Assembly (NCBI RefSeq): GCF_036588685.1
Contig: NC_086376.1
Span: forward strand, 9,873,911-9,937,910
Source: Mytilus trossulus
Lineage: Eukaryota; Mollusca; Bivalvia; Mytilida; Mytilidae
DNA length: 64,000 nt
Direction: 5' to 3'
Below the pieces are notes generated by a model. That model had not been told where the DNA came from. It was given only the letters and a program-made list of their open reading frames with translations, and ran no database searches. A program made the translations under genes and the position numbers. Shown piece by piece: positions 62,200 to 64,000 of this stretch. How positions within the stretch are numbered: the stretch's first letter is position 1; every line of letters begins with the position of its first letter.

Positions 62200-62824
62200 C
62201 TGTATAGGTAGAAAGAAAGTGCATAAATACAATGGAATAAGTTTTTTCCGTCAAGTTTGATACGATATAAAGGAAAGGAAAACAAAAATTTAATTTAGTG
62301 TATTTTTCCTCAATTGTTTTAATCACTTCATTTATAGCATGGGCACTTGTCTCAGATTTTTTTTTTTATCACTGACTGATTTTTTATGTATAGGTTTAAA
62401 AACGTAAATGTAGCTTTGAAAAACAATCTGAGACGAAGGCCTGTCTCTTCAAGATATATAGAACATATGTATTGCGATTGGTTTTCGAGTGTGAAAGTAA
62501 CTGATAGATACTCGATTGTCATGTAATAGTATTTGTAGTACATTATCTTAGTAGTCGGTTTAAAATGAGTGGTATTAAGCGGTATCATAATACTATCATC
62601 GGAACTCCTCGTATGTTTTCATTATTTCGAAGGAGATATCTGAGGAAGAACCTATTTATAGCACAGTTCTATTTTAAGGTATTTACATAATTTTTGTCCT
62701 ATCAAAAGTTTGAATTAAACATTGCACCACCAGATTGAAATACAACGACAGTATAAATAGATAACAACCAACTACCTTTTCATAACAACAAATACGTACA
62801 GAAAAAGGGTCGAACCATAAGACA
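62200..62824. promoter_or_regulatory. Candidate divergent promoter interval between two genes
   Basis: The minus-strand coding exon begins at or before 62199 and the plus-strand coding sequence starts at 62825, so both 5-prime ends fall in or near this 625-bp interval unless there are remote untranslated exons. It contains an inverted repeat (gtctcagatttttttt at about 62350 and aaaaacaatctgagac ending about 62434). No clear TATA box or initiator could be assigned; the promoter role is inferred from layout only. Confidence 0.35.
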
Positions 62825-64000
62825 ATGGTGCAGAAAATATCCAAACGGGGTGTCCACTCAGGGAACACCCTCAGAGCATCAAATTCAAGGTAAGTCAATA
62901 CAAAATTAAATGTGCTTTTCGTGTTATTTCATTGTGTTTTGAAAACAATATCAAAATGTAAAGTACATGTGAATTGATTAAAATCAGTTAATAAAATTAA
63001 TGTGCTCCTGAATATATCATTACAACGACCCCCCCCCCCCTAACCCACCTTTTCCATTGCCTACAATTGCTGCTAGTTTGAATATTGGTAAACATTTATC
63101 ATCATCGAGAGAATTTTGTCAACTTATAATCACATATTTCCAAACCTTTTCGTTTGTTAACACTTGACACCAGACTTGTCTTTATACACCCTAATTCTCA
63201 GGTGTTTTATTAATTAAACTTCGAAACTTTTATAATAAATCTAATGCTAGAATTAATCATATGAAAATGTATTTCAGCTACATTAGCTAGTGCTACTTAA
63301 TTAGCCCTCGCATATAGACATTCTAAACTTTACTTTGAAGTCGTCGAAAAGTCACTCGTCATATGTATACTTAAGGTGGGCTGGCTGTGGCCTATTCGAA
63401 GTTTCTATCAGAAGTGCCGTATTTTTTGTTATTTTACTCTTTACAGAAATTGAATCAAATTGGTCGAAACAATAGGGGTATCAAAAAACGTTCTATGACA
63501 CTTGGTCCAAAACTGTAATACACAAATCTTAAATATAGCTTCAAAGAATGAGCAAATAAAAAACATAGATCACCGAATAGGGAAAAAAAATATTTTGCCT
63601 TCAGACCTTTTAATCACATAACTACAATGATTTAACAAGTTCTAATCAATCGAAATATTTAAAAAATATTGGTATTTCATTGTAGGTTCAATCGTACATA
63701 CAGTAGGAGATCTTGTCTTCTAAGAAAGTCATGGAGTCCAACAGCAGTGAAAGATACCATTTTGGAAGACCTAAATATCGATAGAGATGATGTGTTATAT
63801 TCGCTCAATAAAAAGGGAAGATGGGAACTTCCGGAAATGCTGAAAAATTCCATTTTGACAGGAAGCTACAAGAACTTGAAATCAAACGTCAAGTTAATTG
63901 TATCCCATGACATCCGAAAGAAAAGTCATACTGTTGGGTACTATTCCTCAAAAGGAAATACGAAGAAAATAGAAAGTAAAAAGAAAACTTATTTCAACGG
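62825..64000 (+). CDS. Unrecognised protein, first two exons (62825-62889, 63686 to window end), truncated by the window
   Basis: Exon 1 starts with ATG at 62825 and ends TCAAG|gtaagt at 62889 (65 nt). Exon 2 starts after ggtatttcattgtag at 63686 and is open to 64000; the split codon AG|G joins exactly in phase, giving 126 complete codons so far. The first 40 residues are rich in Arg, Ser and Lys with no acidic residue (begins MVQKISKRGVHSGNT), which could be a mitochondrial presequence or a disordered basic tail. The rest (for example DDVLYSLNKKGRWELPEMLK) looks like a folded domain, ending in a Lys-rich stretch. I do not recognise it. The minus-strand open frame over exon 1 (62683-62898) is a shadow. 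Intron 1 (62890-63685) shows only a poly-C run at about 63029. Confidence 0.7.

Overview
The window is eukaryotic nuclear DNA, AT-rich, with small intron-bearing genes in a sea of repeats. Several dispersed repeats match, as far as I remember them, sequences that recur throughout mussel (Mytilus) genomes and transcripts: the block at 25160-25465, the element ending in the 'gccaggtgagct' tail at 41500-41516, the blocks at 60415-60918 and 60985-61677, and tails ending in CAAT repeats. The best guess is therefore a marine mussel or close bivalve relative. This rests on recognition, not on a database search.

Layout. (1) 1-24442: one uninterrupted satellite array, 63.3 copies of a 386-bp dimer (195 + 191 bp monomers), almost identical from end to end. 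(2) 24443-30975: no gene seen; several inverted-repeat (MITE/foldback) elements, including a 356-bp near-palindrome. (3) 30976-38217, plus strand: a complete nine-exon arsenite methyltransferase gene (AS3MT, 364 aa). Its second intron is filled by a 50-bp minisatellite made from the end of exon 2 together with its own splice donor. (4) 38218-44020: old interspersed repeats, one with a later TTAA-flanked insertion. (5) 44021-45148, minus strand: a RING-finger gene (RING exon plus a probable second exon). (6) 45177-47186: intergenic, with a short MITE and a 34-bp minisatellite. (7) 47187-58311: an 11-kb array of a 35-bp unit, old and diverged on the left, freshly homogenised on the right. (8) 58508-62190, minus strand: a two-exon gene for an unrecognised small acidic protein (about 119 aa if the first Met is used); its intron holds a 26/29-bp minisatellite and two dispersed repeats. 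(9) 62825 to the window end, plus strand: the first two exons of an unrecognised gene, divergent from the previous one.

Roughly 60 percent of the window is tandem repeat (units of 386, 50, 31, 34, 35 and 26/29 bp). The genes do not form a pathway together. AS3MT is the only one with a firm biochemical role (methylation of trivalent arsenic with S-adenosylmethionine). The most unusual observations are the minisatellite that multiplies a splice donor inside AS3MT, the 35-bp array whose three minus-strand frames encode the same peptide repeat, and the near-perfect 24-kb dimeric satellite. Most long open frames between 47 and 58 kb are products of the array, not genes.
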